Positions 27,071-34,550 of a stretch of DNA of 64,000 nt are shown here, in pieces. The stretch comes from Variovorax sp. SG517 (lineage in GTDB: Bacteria > Pseudomonadota > Gammaproteobacteria > Burkholderiales > Burkholderiaceae_C), in the NCBI RefSeq assembly GCF_013376045.1, contig NZ_JABMJG010000013.1, positions 1-64,000 on the forward strand, read 5' to 3'. A program made the position numbers and the translations under genes. The first letter of the stretch is position 1. Each line of letters opens with the position of its first letter. Below the pieces are notes generated by a model. It ran no database searches. It was not told the DNA's origin and saw nothing but the letters and a program-made list of their open reading frames with translations.

Positions 27071-28471
27071 TCAGTCGCCCTTGACGGCGCTGTCGGAAGA
27101 AGACGAAGGCGCGGCGCCGCCGACCACCGGGCTGCCGACGCGCAGCTTGGCGATCTCCTGCAGCCCCGGGCCGTCGCGGTGGATCGAGGTGTCGGCCGCG
27201 TCGGGCCGCCAGGTGATGCTGATCGCGCCCGGCGCCACGCCGCGGTTGGCCAGCGCCGAGGTGACGGCCGCGATGCGCTGGTCGGTGAGCTCGTCGCGCT
27301 TGCGGGCGTCCCAGTTCTCGGTGTCGCGCGCCACCAGCACGATGTCGGTCGTGCCCTTCTTGGCCGCACCCGCGATCTGGTCGATGAGCGCGAGCGAGGC
27401 GCCGCCCAAGGTAGTCGCGCCGAAGTCGAAGGGCACCTGCGTCGCCGTGCCCGTGAGGCGCGCACCACCCGCGCCACCGGCGTTGACCGCCACGCTGCCC
27501 TGCGCGACTGGCGAGGTGACAGCCGCGCCGCCCACCGCCGCTTCGCCGGGGTTGTCGACCTTGCGCAGCTCGGCCGCGGGCGTGAGCGGAATGGGCTCGC
27601 CGCCGCCGGGGCGCATCGTCATGCAGGGCCGGTGGTCGACCTGCGTGACGGCGGCCATGAGGCGCACCACGCCCTCTTCCAGCGCGGCGCGCACGCCCAT
27701 CTGCACAGGCTCCTGGCCCTTGGCGCCGATGTCCACGTCGTACAGCTTGCTGCCGAAGAAGCGGAACACGTTCAGGCCCACTTCGTAGCCGTTGAACTGC
27801 TTGGTGAGGCTCACCGTGCGCACCACCATCAGCGACTTGGTGTCGACGATGCGCAGGTCGATGCTCACCGACTGGCTGAAGGTGCGCGCCTTCACGCCCA
27901 CCTGGTTCACGCCGAACTCCGCGCCGCCGGAGTTGATGTTGTAGTTGAGCTCGGTGATGCCACCCACGATGAAGTAGTCGGACTTGTTGATGGTGCCGCC
28001 GAAGTACGGCAGCCACGGCACGTTCTGCCCGCCGTTGGGGCCGCCGAGCTGGTGCGTGCGTCCGTCGCCGAGCTGGCGCCGGTCGGCATACGCGAGCTCG
28101 CGCTCGGCGATCACCGGGTCGAAGCGCTCGGCGATGCTCACAGCGCCGCCGAGCTTGCCGAGTGCCGAATACACCATCAGCGCGCCGCCTTGCGTGATGG
28201 CGTTGCCTTCGTTGATGCTGTACTTGCCGGTGTAGTCCTTCACGTCGCCCACGCCGATGATCACCGGCGGGCGCCGCGTGGCCGCGATGTGGTCGGCGTA
28301 GCAGGCGAGCACCGCCTCCATCGGCGTGACGTTGTCGCGCACCGCGGGGCCGAGCACCACGGGTGCCTCGTTCGGTGCGAAGCGCTGCTGCGGCGCGGAG
28401 ACGCAGCCTGCGAGCGCCAGCGTGGCGACGGCTGCTGCGAGAACGAATGTGCGGCGGATGCGATGCTGCAT
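27071..28471 (-). CDS. hfaB: CsgG/HfaB family outer-membrane secretion lipoprotein with OmpA-like C-terminal domain
   Basis: A 466-residue lipoprotein with lipobox LAGC (Cys23). Residues about 30-270 are the CsgG/HfaB domain: VGDVKDYTGKYS, then GGITELNYNINSGG and LRIVDTKSLMVVRTVSLTKQ, the strand-rich part that forms the outer-membrane pore ring in CsgG. In curli and holdfast systems such proteins export extracellular fibre or anchor subunits. After a Gly/Ala linker, residues about 340-460 look like an OmpA-like domain (FDFGATTLGG, then RDELTDQRIAAVTSAL resembling NxxLSxxRAxxV), which may grip peptidoglycan. The ATG at 28471 follows a GGAG ribosome site 13 bases after the upstream gene's stop. 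The symbol is by family and operon order. Confidence 0.82.
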   Translation of the reverse strand: MQHRIRRTFVLAAAVATLALAGCVSAPQQRFAPNEAPVVLGPAVRDNVTPMEAVLACYADHIAATRRPPVIIGVGDVKDYTGKYSINEGNAITQGGALMVYSALGKLGGAVSIAERFDPVIAERELAYADRRQLGDGRTHQLGGPNGGQNVPWLPYFGGTINKSDYFIVGGITELNYNINSGGAEFGVNQVGVKARTFSQSVSIDLRIVDTKSLMVVRTVSLTKQFNGYEVGLNVFRFFGSKLYDVDIGAKGQEPVQMGVRAALEEGVVRLMAAVTQVDHRPCMTMRPGGGEPIPLTPAAELRKVDNPGEAAVGGAAVTSPVAQGSVAVNAGGAGGARLTGTATQVPFDFGATTLGGASLALIDQIAGAAKKGTTDIVLVARDTENWDARKRDELTDQRIAAVTSALANRGVAPGAISITWRPDAADTSIHRDGPGLQEIAKLRVGSPVVGGAAPSSSSDSAVKGD

Positions 28472-28484
28472 GACTCGCTCCCGC

Positions 28485-29003
28485 TCAGTTGAGCACGCCG
28501 AAGGCGCAGGCCGAGCTGCCGCCCACGCTCGCGGTCTGCGCACCGGTGTTGCCCTGCGCCGAATTCAGCGCCTGGTTGGCCGCGCCCTGCACCTGCGAAC
28601 TGGTGCCGCCGACGATGCCCGATGCGACCGCGCCCGAGTTGGCCTGCGAGGTGCCCACCGTCGCGCCACCCAGCGTGCCCACCGCGGTGCGGCTGTCGTT
28701 GCCCGATGCGTTCGAGGTGGCGCCCGCCGTGCTCGGCGAGTTCGCGACCGTGCTGTTGTTGCCGTCGTTGCCGGTGGAGGTGGCCGAGACGTTGCAGTTG
28801 TACTGGCGGCCGACGTAGTTGTTGGTGTTGTAGACCGGCGCGGCGTAGTAGCCGCTCTTCTGCTTGCGGATCATGTCCTGGATCGCGGCCTGGTTGACCT
28901 TGTCGGTGCTGGTCTGGAACTGCCATGCGGCGTTCTCGCCGACGTTGTTGGCGTGCGCAGCCAGAGGCATGCACAGCAGTGCCCAAAGAAATACGCGTTG
29001 CAT
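28485..29003 (-). CDS. Small secreted Asn/Ser/Gly-rich protein, HfaA-like by position
   Basis: A 172-residue exported protein; signal peptide ends AHA near residue 18 and the ribosome site is GAGGGA. Residues 20-65 are a conserved-looking head (WQFQTSTDKVNQAAIQDMIR, then YYAAPVYNTNNYVGRQYN). From Cys70 on the chain is low complexity, N/S/T/G/A-rich (SATSTGNDGNNSTVANS), like curlin or HfaA subunits, and ends with a second Cys (Cys166) three residues from a hydrophobic end. The two Cys could close a disulfide across the repeat part. It is first in the operon, with the CsgG/HfaB gene next. HfaA identity is inferred from order and composition only. Confidence 0.72.
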   Translation of the reverse strand: MQRVFLWALLCMPLAAHANNVGENAAWQFQTSTDKVNQAAIQDMIRKQKSGYYAAPVYNTNNYVGRQYNCNVSATSTGNDGNNSTVANSPSTAGATSNASGNDSRTAVGTLGGATVGTSQANSGAVASGIVGGTSSQVQGAANQALNSAQGNTGAQTASVGGSSACAFGVLN

Positions 29004-29091
29004 GACGGTCCCTCTTTCGAAAACACACCCGATGGATTTACGAGTGCTGCGTTTCGCGGAGGGATGCTAGGGACCAGCTGCCATGGCCGGT

Positions 29092-29130
29092 ATCCCTGGA
29101 ACCGGTAGGCGGCATCCCGCGAACCGGTAG
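29092..29130. promoter_or_regulatory. Paired 17-bp direct repeats upstream of the Hfa-like operon
   Basis: ATCCCTGGAACCGGTAG (29092-29108) and ATCCCGCGAACCGGTAG (29114-29130), 15 of 17 identical, with a period of 22 bases, two helical turns. Each contains the palindromic core ACCGGT. They lie 89-127 bases upstream of the first start codon, where no good -35/-10 pair is visible, the arrangement expected for an activator-dependent promoter. The binding protein is unknown. Confidence 0.55.
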
Positions 29131-29196
29131 AAATAACGAAGAAGGGAAAGCCCGCGCGATCTGCGCGAGGCACGCAGGCAGCGCGCGCGGCTCAGG

Positions 29197-29316
29197 CTAG
29201 TCGCCGAACCAGAACAGCAGCCAGACGCTGACCGAACCGAGAACCACCGTCATGAGCACGATCTGGCCGGTCGTGGGCAACGGCCTGTCCATCCAGCGTT
29301 CGATGTTTTTCGACAT
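29197..29316 (-). CDS. Single-span small membrane protein
   Basis: A 39-residue peptide starting MSKNIERWMDRPLPTTG, followed by one transmembrane helix (about residues 19-37) and a short WFGD end. A strong purine-rich ribosome site (GGGGGACGAGG) directly precedes the ATG, which is the best evidence that it is real. It lies between the Hfa-like operon promoter and the methyltransferase gene, same strand as both. Function unknown. Confidence 0.65.
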   Translation of the reverse strand: MSKNIERWMDRPLPTTGQIVLMTVVLGSVSVWLLFWFGD

Positions 29317-29428
29317 CCTCGTCCCCCGGTCTTGGAATGGGGACGCAGCGTGATGCAACTGCGCGCTTCTGTCAAAGCAGTAGAAATGCTCTTGCCGTCT
29401 TGCGCGCCCGATCAGGCAATCTAAGGAT

Positions 29429-30007
29429 TCAGAAAGACAGCTGCATCGTCTCTGCCTGTGCAGTCTTTTCGTCGACGCGCACATCGGCCGCCGGCAGCGC
29501 GCATTCATGCTCCAGCAGGCGCCGCTTGCGGAAGACGCCGCCCGCGTAACCCTTGAGCTCGCCGTTCCTGCCGATCACGCGATGGCACGGCACGATGATG
29601 CTGACGGGGTTCGATCCGTTGGCCGCGCCGACGTCCATGGCCGCGCGCGGATCGTCGAAGCCCAGCTGCCTCGCGAGTTCGCCATAGCTGGTGGTGCGCC
29701 CCGCCGGAATGCGGCGCAGCGCGGCCCACACCTTGCGCTGCAGCGCATCGCCGAGCGTCGCGACTGGAAGCGCATCGATGGCGGCGAACTCGCCTTCGAA
29801 ATAGCGGCGCAGGGCATCGGCTACGGCAAGCGGCGCGGCGATGCCTTCGGCGAGTTCGATCCGGTCGTCGTGCAGCTGCCGCAGGAGGCGATGCAGGCGG
29901 GCGCGATGGTCCGCGAAGTCCAGCGCATGGATCGCGCCGGTGTCGTCGGTGACGAGAAGAAGCTCGCCCAGCGGCGAGGCCAGACGGCTGAGTTGCAGCT
30001 TCAGCAT
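29429..30007 (-). CDS. ogt: Methylated-DNA--protein-cysteine methyltransferase
   Basis: Suicide DNA repair protein that removes alkyl groups from O6-guanine, 192 residues. The active site PCHRV has the acceptor Cys141, and the helix-turn-helix contains TTSYGELARQLG with the family's Arg nearby (AANGSNP loop after it). The N-terminal RNase-H-like domain (PLGELLLVTDDTGAIHALDF) is complete. The ATG at 30007 follows an AAGGA ribosome site. Ogt rather than Ada because there is no AraC-type Ada domain. Confidence 0.92.
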   Translation of the reverse strand: MLKLQLSRLASPLGELLLVTDDTGAIHALDFADHRARLHRLLRQLHDDRIELAEGIAAPLAVADALRRYFEGEFAAIDALPVATLGDALQRKVWAALRRIPAGRTTSYGELARQLGFDDPRAAMDVGAANGSNPVSIIVPCHRVIGRNGELKGYAGGVFRKRRLLEHECALPAADVRVDEKTAQAETMQLSF

Positions 30008-30132
30008 GATCGTGTCCTTCAAAGGCAAAGGCGGCGGGGCCGCGAACATTCACATGCTGCGCGTTCCCCGCCGCCTTCACCGGCCGTATCCGGACATCGA
30101 TCTCCGGCCAGCCGCCGGCACTGCGCTCCTGC

Positions 30133-31467
30133 TCAGGCGTGCGCCTTGATCGAGTCGGCCAGCGTGTTCACCAGCGTGTCGATGTGCGACTTCTCGACGA
30201 TGTACGGCGGCGCGATCACCAGCACGTCGCCCGCGGGCCGCACCAGCGCGCCCTTGTGGAAGCATTCGAGGAAGATCTCGTAGGCGCGCTTGCCCGGCGT
30301 GCCCGCAATGGGCGCGAGCTCCACCGCCGCGGCAAGGCCGAGGCTGCGGATGCTGATGACGTTGGGCAGGCCCTTGAGCGTGCTGTGGAAGGCATCGCCC
30401 AGCACCTTGCCCATTTCGCCGGCGCGCGCGAAGAGGTTCTCCTGCTTGAACAGATCGAGCGTGGCGATGGCCGCGGCGCAGGCCACGGGGTGGCCCGAGT
30501 AGGTGTAGCCGTGGAAGAACTCGACCACGTGCTCGGGTGCGTCGGTCTTCATCATCGCGTCGTAGAGCTTGTCTCGGCAGATCACGCCGCCCAGCGGGAT
30601 GACGCCGTTGGTCACGCACTTGGCGAAGTTCAGCATGTCGGGCACCACGCCGAAGTAGTCGGACGCGAAGTTGGTGCCCATGCGGCCGAAGCCGGTGATG
30701 ACCTCGTCGAAGATCAGCAGGATGCCGTGCTTGTCGCAGATCTCGCGCAGGCGCTTGAGGTAGCCCTTGGGCGGCAGGTACCAGCCGGCCGATCCGGCCA
30801 CCGGCTCCACGATGATCGCGGCCACGTTGCTCGGGTCGTGCAACGGCAGGATGCGCGTCTCGAGCTCGACCAGCGGGTCTTCGGCCCACACCGGCTCCTC
30901 GTTGTGGATGTAGGCGTGGTTCACCGGATCGTGGATGAAGCGCATGTGGTCCACTCGCGGCAGGAAGGCCGAGCCGAACACCTTGCGGTTGCCCGGGATG
31001 CCGCCCACCGACATGCCGCCGAAGCCCACGCCGTGGTAGCCCTTCTCGCGGCCGATGAACACGTTGCGGTGGCCCTCGCCGCGCGCGCGGTGGTACGCCA
31101 GCGCCACCTTCATCGAGGTGTCGGCGGCTTCGGAGCCCGAGTTGCAGAAGAGCACCTTGTTGAGGTCGCCGGGAGCGAGCGAGGCAATCATCTCGGCCGC
31201 CTTGAAGGCCTTGTCGTTGCTCACCTGGAAGGCGGTGGCGTAGTCGAGCGTGTCGAGCTGCTTCTTGATCGCCTCGTTGATCGGCTTGCGGTTGTGGCCC
31301 GCGCCCACGCACCACAGCGAGGAGATGCCGTCGATCACCTTGCGGCCGTCGTGAGTGGTGAACTCCATGCCGTCGGCCGCGACGAACACGCGCGGGTCCT
31401 TGCGGAAATGACGGTTGGGGGTGAAGGGCAACCACTGGTTGTCCATGTTGAAGTCCTGGTAGGCCAT
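30133..31467 (-). CDS. Class III aminotransferase, omega-amino acid (beta-alanine)--pyruvate type
   Basis: PLP enzyme of 444 residues, full length. The cofactor Lys is K283 in NFAKCVTNGVIPLGG. Other landmarks: SLWCVGAGHNRKPINEAI near residue 50, NSGSEAADTSMKVALAYH near 110, the phosphate-binding GREKGYHGVGFGG, and the Asp of LIFDEVITGFGRMG. Closest in style to beta-alanine/omega-amino acid:pyruvate transaminases that move amino groups from amines or beta-amino acids to pyruvate. It is divergent from purU with 228 bases between. Confidence 0.9.
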   Translation of the reverse strand: MAYQDFNMDNQWLPFTPNRHFRKDPRVFVAADGMEFTTHDGRKVIDGISSLWCVGAGHNRKPINEAIKKQLDTLDYATAFQVSNDKAFKAAEMIASLAPGDLNKVLFCNSGSEAADTSMKVALAYHRARGEGHRNVFIGREKGYHGVGFGGMSVGGIPGNRKVFGSAFLPRVDHMRFIHDPVNHAYIHNEEPVWAEDPLVELETRILPLHDPSNVAAIIVEPVAGSAGWYLPPKGYLKRLREICDKHGILLIFDEVITGFGRMGTNFASDYFGVVPDMLNFAKCVTNGVIPLGGVICRDKLYDAMMKTDAPEHVVEFFHGYTYSGHPVACAAAIATLDLFKQENLFARAGEMGKVLGDAFHSTLKGLPNVISIRSLGLAAAVELAPIAGTPGKRAYEIFLECFHKGALVRPAGDVLVIAPPYIVEKSHIDTLVNTLADSIKAHA

Positions 31468-31600
31468 GTCTCGCTCCTGCGGTTGGGTTATCTGGGAGGG
31501 GAAAATCGCGATTCTGGCACCCCTGCGACAATCCTCCCCCTGGGTCCGGATAACCCCAGGCTTGCCCTCCGCATGCGGCCGCCAGTCCCCTCACCGGGAG

Positions 31601-31637
31601 CGCGGCCCGGCAAAGCCGGTTCCGCTGTATCCCTGGA
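31601..31637 (+). repeat. Dispersed intergenic repeat, partial copy B
   Basis: Contains GCGGCCCGGCAAAGCCGGTT followed by CCGCTGTATCCCTGGA, matching the 3' hairpin half of the elements at 10589-10675 and, in inverse, 58434-58526. The 5' half with the CTTCGTGTCGCT core is missing. It lies in the divergent gap between the aminotransferase gene and purU. Confidence 0.6.
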
Positions 31638-31695
31638 AAGAAGACCGATGCAGGCAGCGTGGCCGCCTGCCGAGTGATCGAGCAACTGAACTGAT

Positions 31696-32553
31696 ATGAC
31701 AACGAATACGCCCGCCTACATCCTGAACCTCTACTGCCCCGACCGCACGGGCATCGTGCATGCCGTCTCGGGCTTCCTGCTCGAGCGCGGCGCCAACATC
31801 GAGGAGGCGGCCCAGTACAACGACCACGACACGGGTCTTTTCTTCATGCGCGTGCGCTTCGCCTGCGGCGCCCACAGCGAAGCCGTGCTGCGCGAGGAGC
31901 TCAAGGCCTTCGCCACCGGCTTCGGCATGACCCTGCAGCTGCACGCGGCGGCCCAGCCGATGAAGACGGTGATCATGGTCAGCAAGGAAGGCCACTGCCT
32001 CAACGACCTGCTGTTCCGCTGGAAGAGCGGGCTGCTGGCCATCGACGTGCGCGCCATCATCTCGAACCACCGCGACTTCTACCAGCTGGCCGCCAGCTAC
32101 AACGTGCCCTTCCACCACATCCCGGTGACGGCCGCGACCAAGGCGCAGGCCGAGGCGAAGCAGCTGGAGATCATCGAGGCCGAGGGCGCCGAACTCGTGG
32201 TGCTCGCGCGCTACATGCAGATCCTGAGCGACAACCTGTGCCGCAGCCTATCGGGCCGCGCGATCAACATCCACCACTCGTTCCTGCCCAGCTTCAAGGG
32301 CGCCAAGCCCTACTACCAGGCCCACGACCGCGGCGTGAAGCTGATCGGCGCCACCGCGCACTACGTGACGGCCGACCTCGACGAAGGCCCGATCATCGAG
32401 CAGGACGTGGCCCGCGCCGACCACACCGATACGGTCGATGACCTCACGGCCCGCGGCCGCGACACCGAAAGCCAGGTGCTGGCGCGCGCGGTGAAGTGGC
32501 ACAGCGAGCACCGCGTGCTGCTGAACGGGCACCGCACGGTGGTGTTCCGCTGA
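31696..32553 (+). CDS. purU: Formyltetrahydrofolate deformylase
   Basis: Hydrolyses 10-formyl-THF to THF and formate, balancing one-carbon pools for purine synthesis. The 285-residue protein has an N-terminal ACT domain (residues about 8-85, CPDRTGIVHAVSGFLLERGA) and a C-terminal formyltransferase-fold domain with INIHHSFLPSFKGAKPYYQA and GATAHYVTADLDEGPIIEQD; the Asn-His-Asp catalytic set is intact. Usual family length. Confidence 0.95.
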   Translation: MTTNTPAYILNLYCPDRTGIVHAVSGFLLERGANIEEAAQYNDHDTGLFFMRVRFACGAHSEAVLREELKAFATGFGMTLQLHAAAQPMKTVIMVSKEGHCLNDLLFRWKSGLLAIDVRAIISNHRDFYQLAASYNVPFHHIPVTAATKAQAEAKQLEIIEAEGAELVVLARYMQILSDNLCRSLSGRAINIHHSFLPSFKGAKPYYQAHDRGVKLIGATAHYVTADLDEGPIIEQDVARADHTDTVDDLTARGRDTESQVLARAVKWHSEHRVLLNGHRTVVFR

Positions 32554-32578
32554 GCATCCAGCAGCAGGCCCCCAAATA

Positions 32579-32606
32579 AACATGCCCCCTCTTCAGGGGG
32601 CATGTT
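32579..32606. terminator. Hairpin between the converging purU and YXWGXW genes
   Basis: AACATGCCCCCT, loop CTTC, AGGGGGCATGTT: a perfect 12-bp stem with a stable tetraloop. There is no long T-run on the plus strand, so termination may be weak or the hairpin may mainly protect 3' ends. Confidence 0.7.
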
Positions 32607-32623
32607 CGCTTCAGGCACCGCCG

Positions 32624-32998
32624 TCAGTTGCGGTACGGATTGTTCGGCCGGCGGTCGTAGCGATTCGGCACGCCGTCGCCGTCACGGTCCCAGCGGCCCC
32701 TGTCGTAGACCCAGCGGTCGCCGTCCTGGCGCCACTCCGGTGCGCGGTAGGCATAGCCCGGGCGGGCGCGGACCCAGCCGCCGCCGATCCACACGTGGCG
32801 GCCGCCGCGCCACTCGTAATGTCCCGGCGCCCACACGTAACCGCGGCGCGGCGGGGGAACGCGCTCATAGCGCGGCGGAGGCGGCGGCGTCTGGATGGTG
32901 ATCACAGGCTGCGCCTGCACGGCCGTCGGAACAGTCAGTGCGCCCACCGACAGAAGCGATGCAGCGCCGACGGAAAGAGCCAATGCGAGTTTTTTCAT
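32624..32998 (-). CDS. Exported YXWGXW-repeat protein
   Basis: A 124-residue exported protein; signal peptide ends VQAQ near residue 30, ribosome site AGGAG. After a Pro-rich stretch (PPPPPRYERVPPPRRG) come YVWAPGHYEWRGGRHVWIGG and WVRARPGY, the YXWGXW motif. Near the end, DRDGDGVPNRYDRRPNN has the DxDGDGxxN form of calcium-binding thrombospondin-type-3 or EF-like loops. Function of the family is unknown; often stress-induced envelope proteins. Confidence 0.82.
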   Translation of the reverse strand: MKKLALALSVGAASLLSVGALTVPTAVQAQPVITIQTPPPPPRYERVPPPRRGYVWAPGHYEWRGGRHVWIGGGWVRARPGYAYRAPEWRQDGDRWVYDRGRWDRDGDGVPNRYDRRPNNPYRN

Positions 32999-33165
32999 GA
33001 AGAACTCCTCATGAGTTGTTGGAGGAGCCTTCATGCTGCCCAGCCGTTGTGAACCTCCTGTAAGCCGCGCGCGAAGTCTTGTGTAAAGCTGTGACGCGCG
33101 TTTTGGGGTCTTTTTGGCTCGTGCTAGCGCTCACTCACAGCCGTTTCACAGCTGTTTTGCGGCCT

Positions 33166-34485
33166 TCACTCCTGCAGTTCGTGCAGGTCTATGGCCGTGG
33201 CCATCGCCGCATGCCCGGCCTTGTTGGGATGCAGGTGGTCGCCCGAGTCGAAGAGCGGGTTGAGCGCCTGCGGGTCTGCCGGATCGCGCAGCGCGGCGTC
33301 GAAATCGATCACGCCGTCGACGTCCTGCTTGCCGCGGATCCAGCGGTTCACGGCCTCGCGCATGGCTTCGTTCCCTTCGCTCCAGTAGGGCGTGTTCCTG
33401 AACGGCGGCACGGTGCCGATCAGCACCTTCACGCCCTTGGCGCGCGCCTGCTTCACCAGCTGCCGCAGCCCCTCGGTGATGCGCTCGGCCGTGGGCATGT
33501 CGCGCGGCTTGAGCTCGGCGCCGGGCACCTTGGCGAACATCGCGCGGCCGATGTCGTTGGTGCCCAGCAGGATGATCGCGTGTGTCACGCCGCTCTGCTT
33601 GAGCACGTCGAGCTCGAAGCGCGAGAGCCCGCTGGGCCCGATGCCGTCGGCCAGCAGCCGGTTGCCGCCGATGCCGACGTTGAGCACCGCGACGTCCTGC
33701 CCGCCGGGCTGCGTGTCGCGCAGGCGGGTGGCCAGCATGTCGGGGTAGGCGCCGCTGGTGGCCTCCGTGCTGCCGGCGGTGATCGAATCGCCGAATGCCA
33801 CGACAGTACGAATGGACCTGGTGGTGAGCACGTCGAGCCCGGTCACGATCTGGTTCAGCACCAGCGTCGACGGGTTCCGGAGCTTCGGCGTCATCACCGC
33901 GTTGCCGGGCGTCACCCAGGTCGAGCCCGATTCCAGCATCGATGCCGTGGCGAACGGCGTCGTGCGATCGAAGAAGGCGCTCACGACAACGGTCTGCCCC
34001 GCCTGCACCGGAAGGTCGACGCCATCGCTCCACGCATCCGCGCCCGGGGCGATGGTGAGGCTGCTGCGGCCGCCGAAACGCAGCACGTGCAGCGTGGCCG
34101 GCGAGAACGCCTCGGCGCCGGTGCCACGCGCGACGCTCGCGGCGGCGATGCGCAGCGGCGTCTTGCCGAAACGATTGGAAAAGCGGATGCGGATGCGTTC
34201 TCCGTCGAGCGACAGCTCCACCTTCTGGCGCAGCGTCTGCCCGCGCAGGTCATTGCCCGCAGGCGACGAGAAGCTGGCACCTCCAGGGCTCGCGGCCAGC
34301 TCGGCGAAGTCGAGCGGAGCCACCGCCCAGCTCGCAACCCAGTGCGCCTCCGCAGGCTGCCGCGGACGCCCGTCGGGCGTGACGGCCTGAACGCCGACGG
34401 CCAGCAGGGCAAGGAGGAAGGCAGCCACCCAGTGTGCGACGGCAACGTCGCGGAGGCGGGCTGCCCATCGGGAGACCAGGTTCAT
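33166..34485 (-). CDS. Secreted SGNH/GDSL esterase
   Basis: A 439-residue exported hydrolase. After a signal segment (about 18-35) there is a beta-rich N-terminal domain (about 45-215), then the SGNH domain: block I FGDSITAGS (catalytic Ser), block II around NVGIGGNRLL, block III LLGTNDIG and block V SGDHLHPN with the catalytic Asp and His. The two-domain layout resembles secreted GDSL lipases/rhamnogalacturonan acetylesterase-like enzymes. Substrate unknown. Confidence 0.87.
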   Translation of the reverse strand: MNLVSRWAARLRDVAVAHWVAAFLLALLAVGVQAVTPDGRPRQPAEAHWVASWAVAPLDFAELAASPGGASFSSPAGNDLRGQTLRQKVELSLDGERIRIRFSNRFGKTPLRIAAASVARGTGAEAFSPATLHVLRFGGRSSLTIAPGADAWSDGVDLPVQAGQTVVVSAFFDRTTPFATASMLESGSTWVTPGNAVMTPKLRNPSTLVLNQIVTGLDVLTTRSIRTVVAFGDSITAGSTEATSGAYPDMLATRLRDTQPGGQDVAVLNVGIGGNRLLADGIGPSGLSRFELDVLKQSGVTHAIILLGTNDIGRAMFAKVPGAELKPRDMPTAERITEGLRQLVKQARAKGVKVLIGTVPPFRNTPYWSEGNEAMREAVNRWIRGKQDVDGVIDFDAALRDPADPQALNPLFDSGDHLHPNKAGHAAMATAIDLHELQE

Positions 34486-34550
34486 GCGCGCAAAGCGGCC
34501 CAGTGTACGGAGCCACTGTTCCCCCGCGCGTGACGAGGTCTAAAGCCCGG

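Noticed and set aside
22758..28016. A 1752-codon minus-strand frame overlapping the giant repeat protein and pore genes
   Set aside because: It is the same DNA in another frame; composition is Arg/Gln/His-rich, with no signal peptide, whereas the chosen frame has signal peptide, ribosome site and ordered repeats.
24000..28492. Long plus-strand frames opposite the giant repeat protein
   Set aside because: Repetitive GC-rich coding sequence leaves the opposite strand open by chance; no start signals or domains.
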